Shown here in pieces: positions 55,792 to 64,000 of a stretch of DNA of 64,000 nucleotides. This DNA is from Falciphora oryzae. Lineage: Eukaryota > Ascomycota > Sordariomycetes > Magnaporthales > Magnaporthaceae. Every line of letters starts with the position of its first letter. The stretch's first letter is position 1. The DNA lies in assembly GCA_000733355.1 (NCBI GenBank), contig JNVV01000003.1:1382505-1446504 (forward strand), written 5' to 3'. The notes below the pieces were generated by a model that saw only the letters and a program-made list of their open reading frames with translations, searched no databases and was not told where the DNA came from. Made by a program: the position numbers and the translations under genes.

Positions 55792-56934
55792 ATGCCTCAG
55801 TCGCTTGACATCCAGCTTCGAAACGAGTCGGATTCCGGCGATGTTTTCGCTTATATCACCGGGCTCGCGCTGCAAAAGAACTCGGCCAGGGTCCTTCTCA
55901 AGTCGGATGGCAGAGGGCTGTACTACCCCGAGAATCCACCCAAGATTCTCAGTCCGCTGGCGGAGGACTGTGCCATCCCTCTGGGACCGCCGGGAAATGC
56001 AGTGACCGTTCACATACCCCAGATGGCCGGCGGGCGCATCTGGTTCAGCCGTGGTTGGAAGCTCAAGTTCCTCCTGAATCCCAGCCCGGCCGGCGCGGCC
56101 CTGGTCGAACCATCGGTGCTGAACCCCTCAGACCCGAATGCGAATATCGACTTTGCATTCGCCGAGTTCACCCTCAACAACGACCAACTGTTCGCCAACA
56201 TCAGCTACGTCGATTTCGTGCCAAGGCTGCCCATCGCTTTGGCGCTCGAGGAGCCCGGCGGCGGTCTTCAGCAGGTGTCGGGCATGGCCAGTGATGGGCT
56301 CGAGCAGGTTTGCGCAAAACTGCGTGCCCAGGCGGAGAAAGACAAGATGCCGTGGGACAAACTGATCGTGCAAAAGAAGGGGCAGCCGCCGCTCCGTGCC
56401 CTGAGTCCGACGCACGGAAGGGGGGTGGGTGCCAGGTTTGACGGCTACTTCGAGCCTCTCGTGGAGGAAGTGTGGCGGAAGTACCACTGCAACCATGGCG
56501 GATGCAGCATGAAGATCGACACACAGGCGGCGCCCGGGGTGCTTCCCGGCGCCGTCGAGGGGACCAACGAGCTGGTGATCGGAGGCGAGAAGTTCGGTAA
56601 ACCGACCACGGCCGACATACTGGGGTGCAACAGCGGGCCGTTTGCCACGGGGCCGTCGGCCAAGCGCAACGCCATAATCCCACGCCTTGCTGCCGCTTTC
56701 TCGCGCGGCTCCATCATTGGCGCCGAGGAGCATCCCTCCCACCCGTCCACGTTCTATCAGCAAGGCCCAGCCAACCACTACTCCAGGATCGTGCACGAAG
56801 TAACCCTGGATGGCAAAGGGTACGGCTTTGCATATGACGATGTCCAGCCCAGCGGCGGGGATGATCAGTCCGGCAAAGTGAACGCGGGCAACCCTAAAGC
56901 CTTCATTGTCAGTGTTGGTGGGTTTGCAGCATAG
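55792..56934 (+). CDS. GH64 beta-1,3-glucanase-like protein
   Basis: A single exon encodes 380 residues. The N-terminal beta-sandwich-like part (LDIQLRNESDSGDVFAYITGL..., GRIWFSRGWKLKFLL) and the NIDFAFAEFTLNNDQLFANISYVDFV block match the glycoside hydrolase family 64 pattern of laminaripentaose-producing glucanases. The acidic pair in FAEFT and SYVDFV lies where the family keeps its catalytic Glu and Asp. The C-terminal half (GCNSGPFATG, HYSRIVHEVTLDGKGYGFAYDDV) completes the domain. There is no signal peptide: the protein starts MPQSLDIQL. It may be intracellular or leave by a non-classical route. Cell-wall glucan remodelling is the expected role; substrate action is inferred from the family. 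Confidence 0.88.
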   Translation: MPQSLDIQLRNESDSGDVFAYITGLALQKNSARVLLKSDGRGLYYPENPPKILSPLAEDCAIPLGPPGNAVTVHIPQMAGGRIWFSRGWKLKFLLNPSPAGAALVEPSVLNPSDPNANIDFAFAEFTLNNDQLFANISYVDFVPRLPIALALEEPGGGLQQVSGMASDGLEQVCAKLRAQAEKDKMPWDKLIVQKKGQPPLRALSPTHGRGVGARFDGYFEPLVEEVWRKYHCNHGGCSMKIDTQAAPGVLPGAVEGTNELVIGGEKFGKPTTADILGCNSGPFATGPSAKRNAIIPRLAAAFSRGSIIGAEEHPSHPSTFYQQGPANHYSRIVHEVTLDGKGYGFAYDDVQPSGGDDQSGKVNAGNPKAFIVSVGGFAA

Positions 56935-58169
56935 CGCGAAGGCATTGATGGGACGTCGATTGGCGATGGTCTGTGGTAGATCTGGATCTTGTGCTCGTGT
57001 CGAATAGAGTGAAGCTTTCGCGCGGCAAAGAAGCAAGATGGTGGTCAGGGCAGTGCAGTCTAAGGGACCTGAGCCGACACAATCTCTTGCGGGCTAGCAG
57101 CTGCCTTTGTGCAGTATGGTAGACAATAGGATACGTGCTCATAGCACTCGCTTCAGAGTGTCGTGTGGTTGGGTTGTACCGGATGATGCCTGAAGGATGG
57201 GACAAACGCCGCTGGCGGTGCAAGCGGGGGCAGAAGCGAGTTGGTCATGGTCAAGGATGCCACCTCTTTTTGGCCACAAAGGTGTCGTTTGCGCGTGCTC
57301 TTGGAACTAGAACAAACGGGGGCGCGTGTGTTCTGGGCGCATACAAGGTAGACGGGCGTGTAGGCTAAGAAGAGGAGCAGAAGTGTCTGGAGAACGGTAT
57401 TTGTCGGCCTCAATATCGAGAGTGCCAGTTGGTACCTAAAAGGCAACCAGCCATATTGGCGGCATCAATTGTCTGGTAACTTGGGATGGACGCAATCGAA
57501 GCCGGGCAGGAGCTTTGGTCTCTGGCACCTTCCTGTCCATCAGACGGCCTCTGTTGGGATGGGACAAGCACTGGCGAGTGGGGCGACCTCCCTAATGGGC
57601 TGGACAATGCACGCTGCCAGATTTGAGCCAGCGTGCACAGGCGCATTCCACCACCGCCGCGGCAGGGGTCGGGCTCCAGTGGCGGCGCTAGAAGAACCCA
57701 GTCAAAGCCCACTGCGTCAGTCGCTGGCGGGCGGGCCCAGACGGGATTGCGGTGGCCGACCACCAACACATAATTTTTCAACGCATTGAATCAATCGCAT
57801 TGCCACGAGCGCTTCTCCCACCGACGCAACAAACGCCTCAAAGAATTGCGTGCCCGCCCAGGTCTCGTGCTTCCATATATTACGTCCGCCTCTTCCATCC
57901 AGCCGTCGCCGCACCGCTGGCTCGCAGAACGCCCGCCCCCAGCCCGCTCCGTAGTGCCCCTCGGCCCGCCACTGACCGCCAGTTGTTGCCAGTGGCCCAG
58001 ACCTGACGCCGCGACAACCCCACACCCCCGGAGCCCGACTGCAACGGCCATCTCCAGATTTTCCCCGCGGGTGGGCGATGGTGCTCGCCCGATCCCTTCC
58101 ATCACCGGAGAACGGGCGCACGACCACAGACTGCCGGCGTAGGACGACTGCCGCCTCGACCTGCCCACG
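56935..58169. promoter_or_regulatory. intergenic and upstream region of PAC1
   Basis: About 1.2 kb. No gene is supported. The final 350 bp are C-rich and probably form the promoter and leader of the PAC1 gene. Confidence 0.4.
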
Positions 58170-59753
58170 ATGGCCTCCATCCTGACCCCTCGGCAGGCCG
58201 ACGAGTTGTGAGTTGCGGGCCTCCTCCCACGCCTGCCCTGCCCTGCGCGCGAGTCGCCAGTTGAGACCCGTGCCTAACAGCCACGCCCACTGCCGCATCG
58301 CAGGCACAAGGCCATCGTAGCATACCTGTCGGCGAACAACCTGTCCAACACGTCGAATGCGCTCCGCGCAGAGCTCAATCTCCCCGAGGAGGTGTTCGAT
58401 GCCGCCACGCAGAAGAAGTACGAGGGCCTGATCGAGAAGAAATGGACGAGCGTTGTCCGCCTACAGAAAAAGGCATGTAGTGCCGCCTTTCCACACACCC
58501 TCTTGCTCCAACAAAGCGTCCTGCTATCGACGGCCCTGGACTAACCCGATCTTTTCCCCCTCGCCGCGCAGATCATGGACCTCGAGTCCCGGAATAGCGC
58601 CCTACAGAGCGAGCTCGACAACGCGACGCCCCTCTCCCTGGCCAAGAGGAACCAGGACCCAACATCATGGCTCCCCGCCCCGAGGCCGCGCTATTCGTTG
58701 GAGTCGCACCAGAACACCATCAACTGTATCGCGTTCCACCCCGTTTACTCCTCCATCGCCTCCGGTTCCGACGACTGCACGATCAAGATATGGGACTGGG
58801 AGCTGGGCGAGCTCGAGCGGACCATCAAGGGCCACACCAGGCCGGTCCTAGACGTCGACTTCGGTGGCCCCAGGGGCGGTATTCTGTTAGCGTCGTGCAG
58901 CTCCGACCTAAGCATCAAGCTCTGGGACCCGTCCAACGATTACAAAAACATTCGCACACTGCCGGGGCACGACCACAGTGTCAGCGCCATCCGCTTCATG
59001 CCCTCTGGTGCCGCCGGAATGTCGGGCAACCTGCTGGTGAGTGCGAGCAGAGACATGACTCTCAAGATATGGGATGTCACGACCGGCTTCTGCCTCAAGA
59101 CGATACGCGGTCACACAGCATGGATCCGCGACGTCTGCCCCTCGTTCGACGGTCGTTACCTTCTCTCCACGGGCGACGACTCGACGTTGCGCCTCTGGGA
59201 TATATCAGTCTCGAACCCGGAGAACAAGCTCACAATGGTGGGGCACGACCACTATGTCGAATGCTGCGCCCTGGCACCGCCAAGCGCGTACCCGTACCTT
59301 GCCCGCCTGGCCGGCCTGAAAAAGCCGCCCCCGGCCAGCAGTGCGGCCGAGTTCATGGCGAGCGGCTCTCGAGACAAGACCATCAAGATCTGGGACTCGC
59401 GCGGGACGTGCCTCAAGACGCTGATCGGCCACGACAACTGGGTTCGCGCTCTCGTCTTTCATCCCGGCGGCAAATACCTTTTCTCTGTCTCAGACGACAA
59501 GTCGCTGCGCTGCTGGGATCTCGACCAGGACGGCAAGTGTGTCAAGACAATCGGCGGCGACGTGCACGAGCGGTTCGTCACCTGTTTGAGGTGGGCTCCT
59601 GGCGTCGTCACGGACGCGCCTGCGAAAGACGGAGATGCAGGCCAGTCGAACGGGACCCCGCGTAAAAAGGCAGAGGCTGCTCCTGAGGTGCGCATCCGGT
59701 GCGTCGTTGCCACGGGAAGCGTGGATATGAAGCTGCGCATCTTTGCGAACTGA
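58170..59753 (+). CDS. PAC1: nuclear distribution protein PAC1/LIS1 (nudF)
   Basis: Three exons (58170-58207, 58304-58472, 58572-59753) give 462 residues, the usual length. A LisH dimerisation motif ([22 protein letters not shown]) follows the first intron, then a coiled coil ([24 protein letters not shown]). Seven WD40 repeats fill the rest, with typical GH...D and W-D endings ([42 protein letters not shown]). LIS1 binds dynein and supports nuclear migration and hyphal growth. The second intron starts GCATGT, a GC-AG intron; no GT donor nearby keeps the frame. An insertion between WD repeats 5 and 6 ([18 protein letters not shown]) is common in fungal homologues. Confidence 0.96.
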
Positions 59754-60281
59754 GTCTCCTCGAGAACCCGGGCCGAAGCCCACGCTTTGCTGAGGCGACA
59801 TCCGTACCGTGGAGTCAATCGGCCGAGTGGCGGACCCCAACGGCTTGCTGGACTCTCCGGCGCTCGCCCAGGCCTCACGTCGCGGAGCCTTTGGCGGGAA
59901 TGGTGGGGGAGGATGATGCTGTCAAAGTTAGCAGCACAGACAAACGAGGCTTGCGTGGGGAATAACCCTGACATAAAACGGCTTGGGGTGTGTTCAGGTT
60001 CCGATCCTGTCTACGGCTTCAGTTTTAGGGCGCCTTCGTTGGCCCACCCGACTGGTCTGGAGCTGGGAGGGATTCTGCTGAGCGGTGCTGAGCAGGACTG
60101 AAGAATTCTGTGGCACTTGGAAGGCATTCTGCGTGGTGAAAGCAAGCTTTTACTATGCCCCTGGACGCACTGGCTGACTTGTCCATCACTCGAGGTGATT
60201 CATGATTACATGACAAAATCAGATAGATACCCGATACTCAAAACAATGTGCTGATGTCATCCCGTGTGCCCTGCCACGCTC
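59754..60281. other. intergenic region between convergent genes
   Basis: The 3' ends of PAC1 and the dehydratase gene face each other. No other feature is seen. Confidence 0.45.
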
Positions 60282-62302
60282 TCATTCAGCGCCGTGACAC
60301 CCGGCAGCAGTTAGGAAGTCGAAGTCGGCTCCAAACTGGGCCTGGTTTACGGTCCTCAGATAGAGTCCCCTGTAACCCCTGACTGGCGTCTTGGCAGCCC
60401 CTTGCGCCCCTTGTGCGGCCTTGAGCGCCTCGGACCTGAGACGCACCCGTTCCTGGATTTCGGCCTCGGGGACCTCCAGATGGAGCACCCGCTGCTCCAC
60501 GTCGCAGCATATAATGTCACCGTCGCGGACGACGCCGAGCACGCTCTCGGGCAGCGCCGCCTCGGGCGAGACGTGCAGGACGACGCACCCCCCGGCCGTC
60601 CCGCTCATGCGGCCGTCGCTGACGCGCAGCATGTCGGCGACGCCGCGGGCCGCCAGCCTGCGCGGGATCGGGATCAGGCCCGCCTCGGGCATGCCCGGGT
60701 TCCCGACGGGGCCGATGCCCTGCAGCACCAGGACGCTGTCGGGGCCGATCTCGATCGAGGCGTCGTCGTCGAGGCGCGCGGCCAGGTCGGCGGCACTCGA
60801 AAAGACGACGGCGGGGCCGCGGTGCCGCAGTAGGCGCCGGTCCTTGACGGCCGACGCCTTGATCACGGCCCCGCCCGGCGCGAGGTTCCCGCGCAGCACG
60901 GCCAGGGAGCCCAGGCCGGCGGGCCGCAGCGGGTCCGAGAGCGGGCGGATGATGACGGCGCCGGGCGACGAGGAGGATGTCGAGACCGGGTAGGGAAGCG
61001 GCTGGCCCCCGGCGGCGGCGTCGTCCAGCACCTCGCCCAGGGTGCGGCCGTCGATGGTGGCGGCGCCGAGGCGCAGCAGCGAGCGGAGCTGGTGGAGCAG
61101 CGCCAGCATGCCGCCGGCGGCGTGGAAGTCGGTCAGGTAGTTGTCGCCGCTGGGCTTGAGGTCGACGAGCAGCGGGGTGGCGCGGCCGACGTCGTCGACC
61201 GCCTGCAGGGTGACGGCGCCCCGGGGGAGGCCCGGGTGGCGGCCCGCGATGGCAAGGAGGTGCACGACGGCGTTGGTCGAGCCGCCCATGGCCTGCAGCG
61301 CGACGAGCGCATTGTGGAACGAGTCCGCCGTCAGCAGCTCCTGCGGCGTCCGGCCGGCCGCCGCCAGGGACACGGCGGCCCGGCCCGTCTCCTCGGCGAT
61401 GCGCAGGCGGGCTGAGGACACGGCCGGGGCGGTGGCGCCGCCCAGGGGCATCAGGCCGAGGGCCGCGGCCACGCAGGCCATGGTGCTGGCGGTGCCCATG
61501 ACGCCGCAGGTTCCTCCCTGGATCGGTTGGGGTGAGTGGTCGCAAGGGATGGCCCCTGGCTGTCAGTAAAGGTGGCCCTGTGTATCCGAGATCGTTTTCA
61601 TCATGGCAGCCAACATACCGTCGGGGCCAGCTCCTCGTTGAGGGTCGATATGTCCTCAATGTCGATCTCGCCGGCCCTGTAGGCGGCCCAGTTGCTCCGA
61701 CAGTCGGTACAAGCGCCCACACGGCGTCCCCTGTGGCTCCCGGGCATCATGGGCCCCGTGACCAAGGGTATAACGGGTTTATTGGCCGAAAGCGCGCCCA
61801 TGATCTGGGCAGGCACGGTCTTGTCGCAGCCGCCGATGGTGACGCAGGCGTCGACGGGCTGGCACCTGATCATCTCCTCGGTGTCCATGGCCATGAGGTT
61901 GCGCAGGAACATGCTGGTGGGCGACGCGAAGCTCTCGTGGACGCTGATGGTGGGGAACTCGACGGCCAGGCCGCCGGCCAGGTGGACGCCGCGCTTGGCG
62001 GCCTCGACCAGCTGCGGCACGTTGGCGTGGCACGGGTTGAGGGCCGAGTAGGTGTTGATGACGCCGACGATGGGCCGCGAGAGGGCGTCGTCGCTGTAGC
62101 CGAGCGCCTTGATGAAGGCCTTGCGCAAGAACAGGGCGAAGTGCGGGTCCCCGTAGCCCGGGAGGCCCTGCCGCAGGCCCCAGTTTGCGGCGATGGGCCG
62201 CGAGAGGTCGTAGTCGGCCATGGGGGTGAGGTCGTTTGCCTCGGCCGGCCGTGCTTGGGCTGGCGCCGGCGAGGATTTGGTGTCATCCGCTGCGTTGGAC
62301 AT
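60282..62302 (-). CDS. IlvD/EDD-family dehydratase (dihydroxy-acid or sugar-acid dehydratase)
   Basis: Two exons (62302-61619, 61517-60282) give 639 residues. Family motifs are clear: NTYSALNPCH with Cys91, TIGGCDKT with Cys159, GACTDC with Cys198/Cys201, and GGTCGVMGTAS with Cys232. Cysteines in such positions hold an Fe-S cluster in this family. GNPGMPE and SDGRMSGTAGG in the C-terminal part complete the signature. The enzyme removes water from a 2,3-dihydroxy acid. In filamentous fungi the mitochondrial valine/isoleucine enzyme has a presequence, while this protein starts with a short charged leader, so a catabolic sugar-acid dehydratase is equally possible. It is divergent from an Ldh2-family gene, which favours a catabolic role. 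Confidence 0.88.
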
Positions 62303-62828
62303 CGTATTAGGTGACCATGAAATTAGTAGGTTGTACTTGTTTTGGCACCCGCTTACACCAGATGGCAATCACAGAGGCATTAGGTAGGGAGCTTGACCAA
62401 GTGCGGAGCGGATGAGTGAAACCGTAGATTGAGGTGGCTACAAGAATGCTATTTATCTCGAACGTTGGCAAGCGTCATAGCGCAGCTGCACCCCCACGCA
62501 AAGGCATCATGGTGCGGAGGAATTGCGATTAGGTTTGGGTGTTCTGTTAGTGGCGGTGGTGGTGGTGGTGGTCTCGGGAATAGAGGCCATTTGCCCGTGT
62601 GTTAATGGAACAAACAAAGTTCCTGCATGATGCATTGCTGTGGTATTTGTTGGAGATCGATCGCAGCTATTTCGTCGCACCGAGGCAAAGCAACCCGATG
62701 TCGGCACCCAGCTGCTCCCGCATGATATCAATGTCTGACTTCTTGCATTGCCAATGACTCACCCAAGATTTCCACGCTCGTTCTGTGCTCGCGACACTTT
62801 TGTTAACACCACCCAACAAGCAGCAAAA
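62303..62828. promoter_or_regulatory. divergent promoter region of the dehydratase/Ldh2 pair
   Basis: A 526-bp shared upstream region. A tggtggtggtggtggt run at about 62554-62569 is the only obvious repeat. Confidence 0.45.
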
Positions 62829-63914
62829 ATGGCATCCGAGGCCCCTGAAACCGCGAAAGACGCCAAGGTCTTCGTCAAGGCGCCGGACGCAGAGGCCTTC
62901 GTCAGGGACGTCCTCGAGCGGAACGGCGTGTCGGGCCCGGACGCCGCCATCGTGGCCTCGTGCCTGGTGCAGGCGGACCTGCGCGGCGTGGACTCGCACG
63001 GCATCAACCGCATCCCCTCGTACGTCGCCCGCATCCGCCAGGGCGTGCTAGACCCGGCCGCGGTCCCGGAGCTGCGCCAGGTGACGCCGGCAGCGGCGCA
63101 GGTCAACGCGCGCAACGGCTTCGGCTTCGTGGCCGCGCACCGCGCCATGTCGGCCGCCGTCGACATGGCCCGCGTCTACGGCCTAGGCATGGTCTCGGTC
63201 AAGCACTCGAACCACTTCGGCATGTCGGCCTGGCTGGTCCAGCAGGCCGCCGACGCCGGCATGATGAGCCTCGTCTTCACCAATTCGAGCCCGGCCCTGC
63301 CGGCCTGGGGCGGCCGCGAGAAGCTGATGGGCGTCAGCCCCATCGCGTGCGGCGCCCCGGGGGAGCCGCGGCCGTTCGTGCTCGACATGGCGCCCTCGGT
63401 CGCCGCCCGGGGCAAAATCTACAAGGCGAAGCGGCGCGGCGAGAAGATCCCGCTCGACTGGGCGCTCGACGCGCAGGGGAACCGCACAGACGACCCGGCC
63501 GCGGCGCTCGACGGCGGCGTCATGCTCCCCATGGGCGGGCCCAAGGGGTCGGCGCTGGCGCTCATGATGGACGTCTTCTCGGGCGTGCTGTCCGGCTCGG
63601 CCTTTGCTGGTCACGTCACCAACCCGTACGACCCATCGCGACCCGCCGACGTGGGCCATTTTATCATGGCTATCAAGCCTGACCTGTTTATGAGCCTGGA
63701 TGAGTTCAAGGGCAGGATGAAGTACCTGTACGAGAGAGTGGTTGGATGCGAGAAGATGGCTGGCGTCGATCGCATCTACTTTCCTGGCGAAATTGAGCAG
63801 CTTACGATGGAGCAAAGGCTCAAGACGGGCATCCCTTACGTTCAAGCCGAGGTTGATGCTTTGAATACCGAGGCAGAGCTAGTAAGTGCGAAAAGAATTG
63901 TTGAGAGTAAGTAG
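62829..63914 (+). CDS. malate/L-lactate dehydrogenase (Ldh2/YlbC-type) family oxidoreductase
   Basis: A single-exon reading of 361 residues. The Ldh2 family blocks are present: DLRGVDSHGINRIPSYV, NGFGFVAAHRAM, the catalytic-His segment SVKHSNHFG, FTNSSPALPAWGG, and PKGSALALMMDVFSGVLSG. These NAD(P)-dependent enzymes reduce 2-oxo acids or cyclic imino acids (ureidoglycolate, lactate/malate or piperideine-carboxylate types). Cofactor and substrate are not decided by sequence. Near the end a gtaagt at 63882 could be a splice donor, so the last 11 residues (after EAEL) may really be intron. The divergent dehydratase makes 2-oxo acids, so the two may act in sequence. Confidence 0.85.
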   Translation: MASEAPETAKDAKVFVKAPDAEAFVRDVLERNGVSGPDAAIVASCLVQADLRGVDSHGINRIPSYVARIRQGVLDPAAVPELRQVTPAAAQVNARNGFGFVAAHRAMSAAVDMARVYGLGMVSVKHSNHFGMSAWLVQQAADAGMMSLVFTNSSPALPAWGGREKLMGVSPIACGAPGEPRPFVLDMAPSVAARGKIYKAKRRGEKIPLDWALDAQGNRTDDPAAALDGGVMLPMGGPKGSALALMMDVFSGVLSGSAFAGHVTNPYDPSRPADVGHFIMAIKPDLFMSLDEFKGRMKYLYERVVGCEKMAGVDRIYFPGEIEQLTMEQRLKTGIPYVQAEVDALNTEAELVSAKRIVESK

Positions 63915-64000
63915 ACTGGTAGAGGAGACAGGAGATGTTGGTAGAGTTTCGCGAATATAGCGCTAAGTGCTCTGGTGTATTATTTTTTATGCTTGGTAGC

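Overview
This window looks like nuclear DNA of a filamentous ascomycete (Pezizomycotina, most likely Sordariomycetes). Coding exons are GC-rich, introns are short (about 50-240 nt) with GT...AG ends and gctaac/actaac-like branch points, and the gene content is typical: a Zn2Cys6 regulator next to an MFS pump, an Egh16/Gas1-type secreted protein, PAC1/LIS1, an RNase T1-type secreted nuclease, a GH64 glucanase and five intron-containing tRNAs. Species cannot be fixed from the sequence alone. Exon coordinates below were derived by hand from splice motifs and reading-phase continuity.

Layout. 0.9-2.8 kb: a cytochrome P450. 3.9-4.3 kb: a PMP3-type membrane peptide. 5.5-11.1 kb: a complete but decayed Ty1/copia retrotransposon with 172-bp LTRs and a 5-bp target duplication. 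13.0-14.9 kb: a rhodopsin-like (Pth11-type) membrane protein. 17.3-18.4 kb: a secreted class 3 lipase. 19-28.2 kb: a block for amine/GABA catabolism made of a DAO-type FAD oxidoreductase, a HAD hydrolase, GABA transaminase and a divergently transcribed succinate-semialdehyde dehydrogenase; a 470-bp inverted-repeat element (21.3-21.8 kb) sits inside it. 28.6-30.8 kb: an RNase T1-like gene and a DUF3632-like gene, divergent. 31.2-36.5 kb: a DHA1-like MFS transporter divergent from a Zn2Cys6 regulator. 36.6-37.3 kb: a MobA-like nucleotidyltransferase. 38.5-39.7 kb: an unknown protein interrupted by a 41-N assembly gap. 40.5-44.0 kb: a TDA3-like FAD oxidoreductase divergent from a sirtuin. 45.4-46.6 kb and 52.7-53.5 kb: two chromodomain-like proteins. 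49.3-50.2 kb: an Egh16-like secreted protein. 50.9-55.2 kb: five tRNA genes (Leu, Ser, Gln, Leu, Lys) interleaved with a methyltransferase. 55.8-56.9 kb: GH64. 58.2-59.8 kb: PAC1/LIS1. 60.3-63.9 kb: a divergent pair of an IlvD/EDD dehydratase and an Ldh2-family oxidoreductase, probably sugar-acid or amino-acid catabolism.

How genes may work together. GABA transaminase makes succinate semialdehyde, which the adjacent SSADH oxidises to succinate, so the divergent pair is a GABA shunt; the amine-oxidoreductase-like gene nearby could feed it. The MFS pump and its divergent Zn2Cys6 neighbour form a plausible regulator/efflux unit. The sirtuin, the two chromodomain proteins and the tRNA genes make the 42-55 kb stretch unusually rich in chromatin-related genes. 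The most novel-looking points are the retrotransposon's apparent half-tRNA-Lys(CUU) primer site with Trp-to-stop decay, the inverted-repeat element with subterminal repeats in a promoter, the paired chromodomain proteins and the clustered GABA genes.
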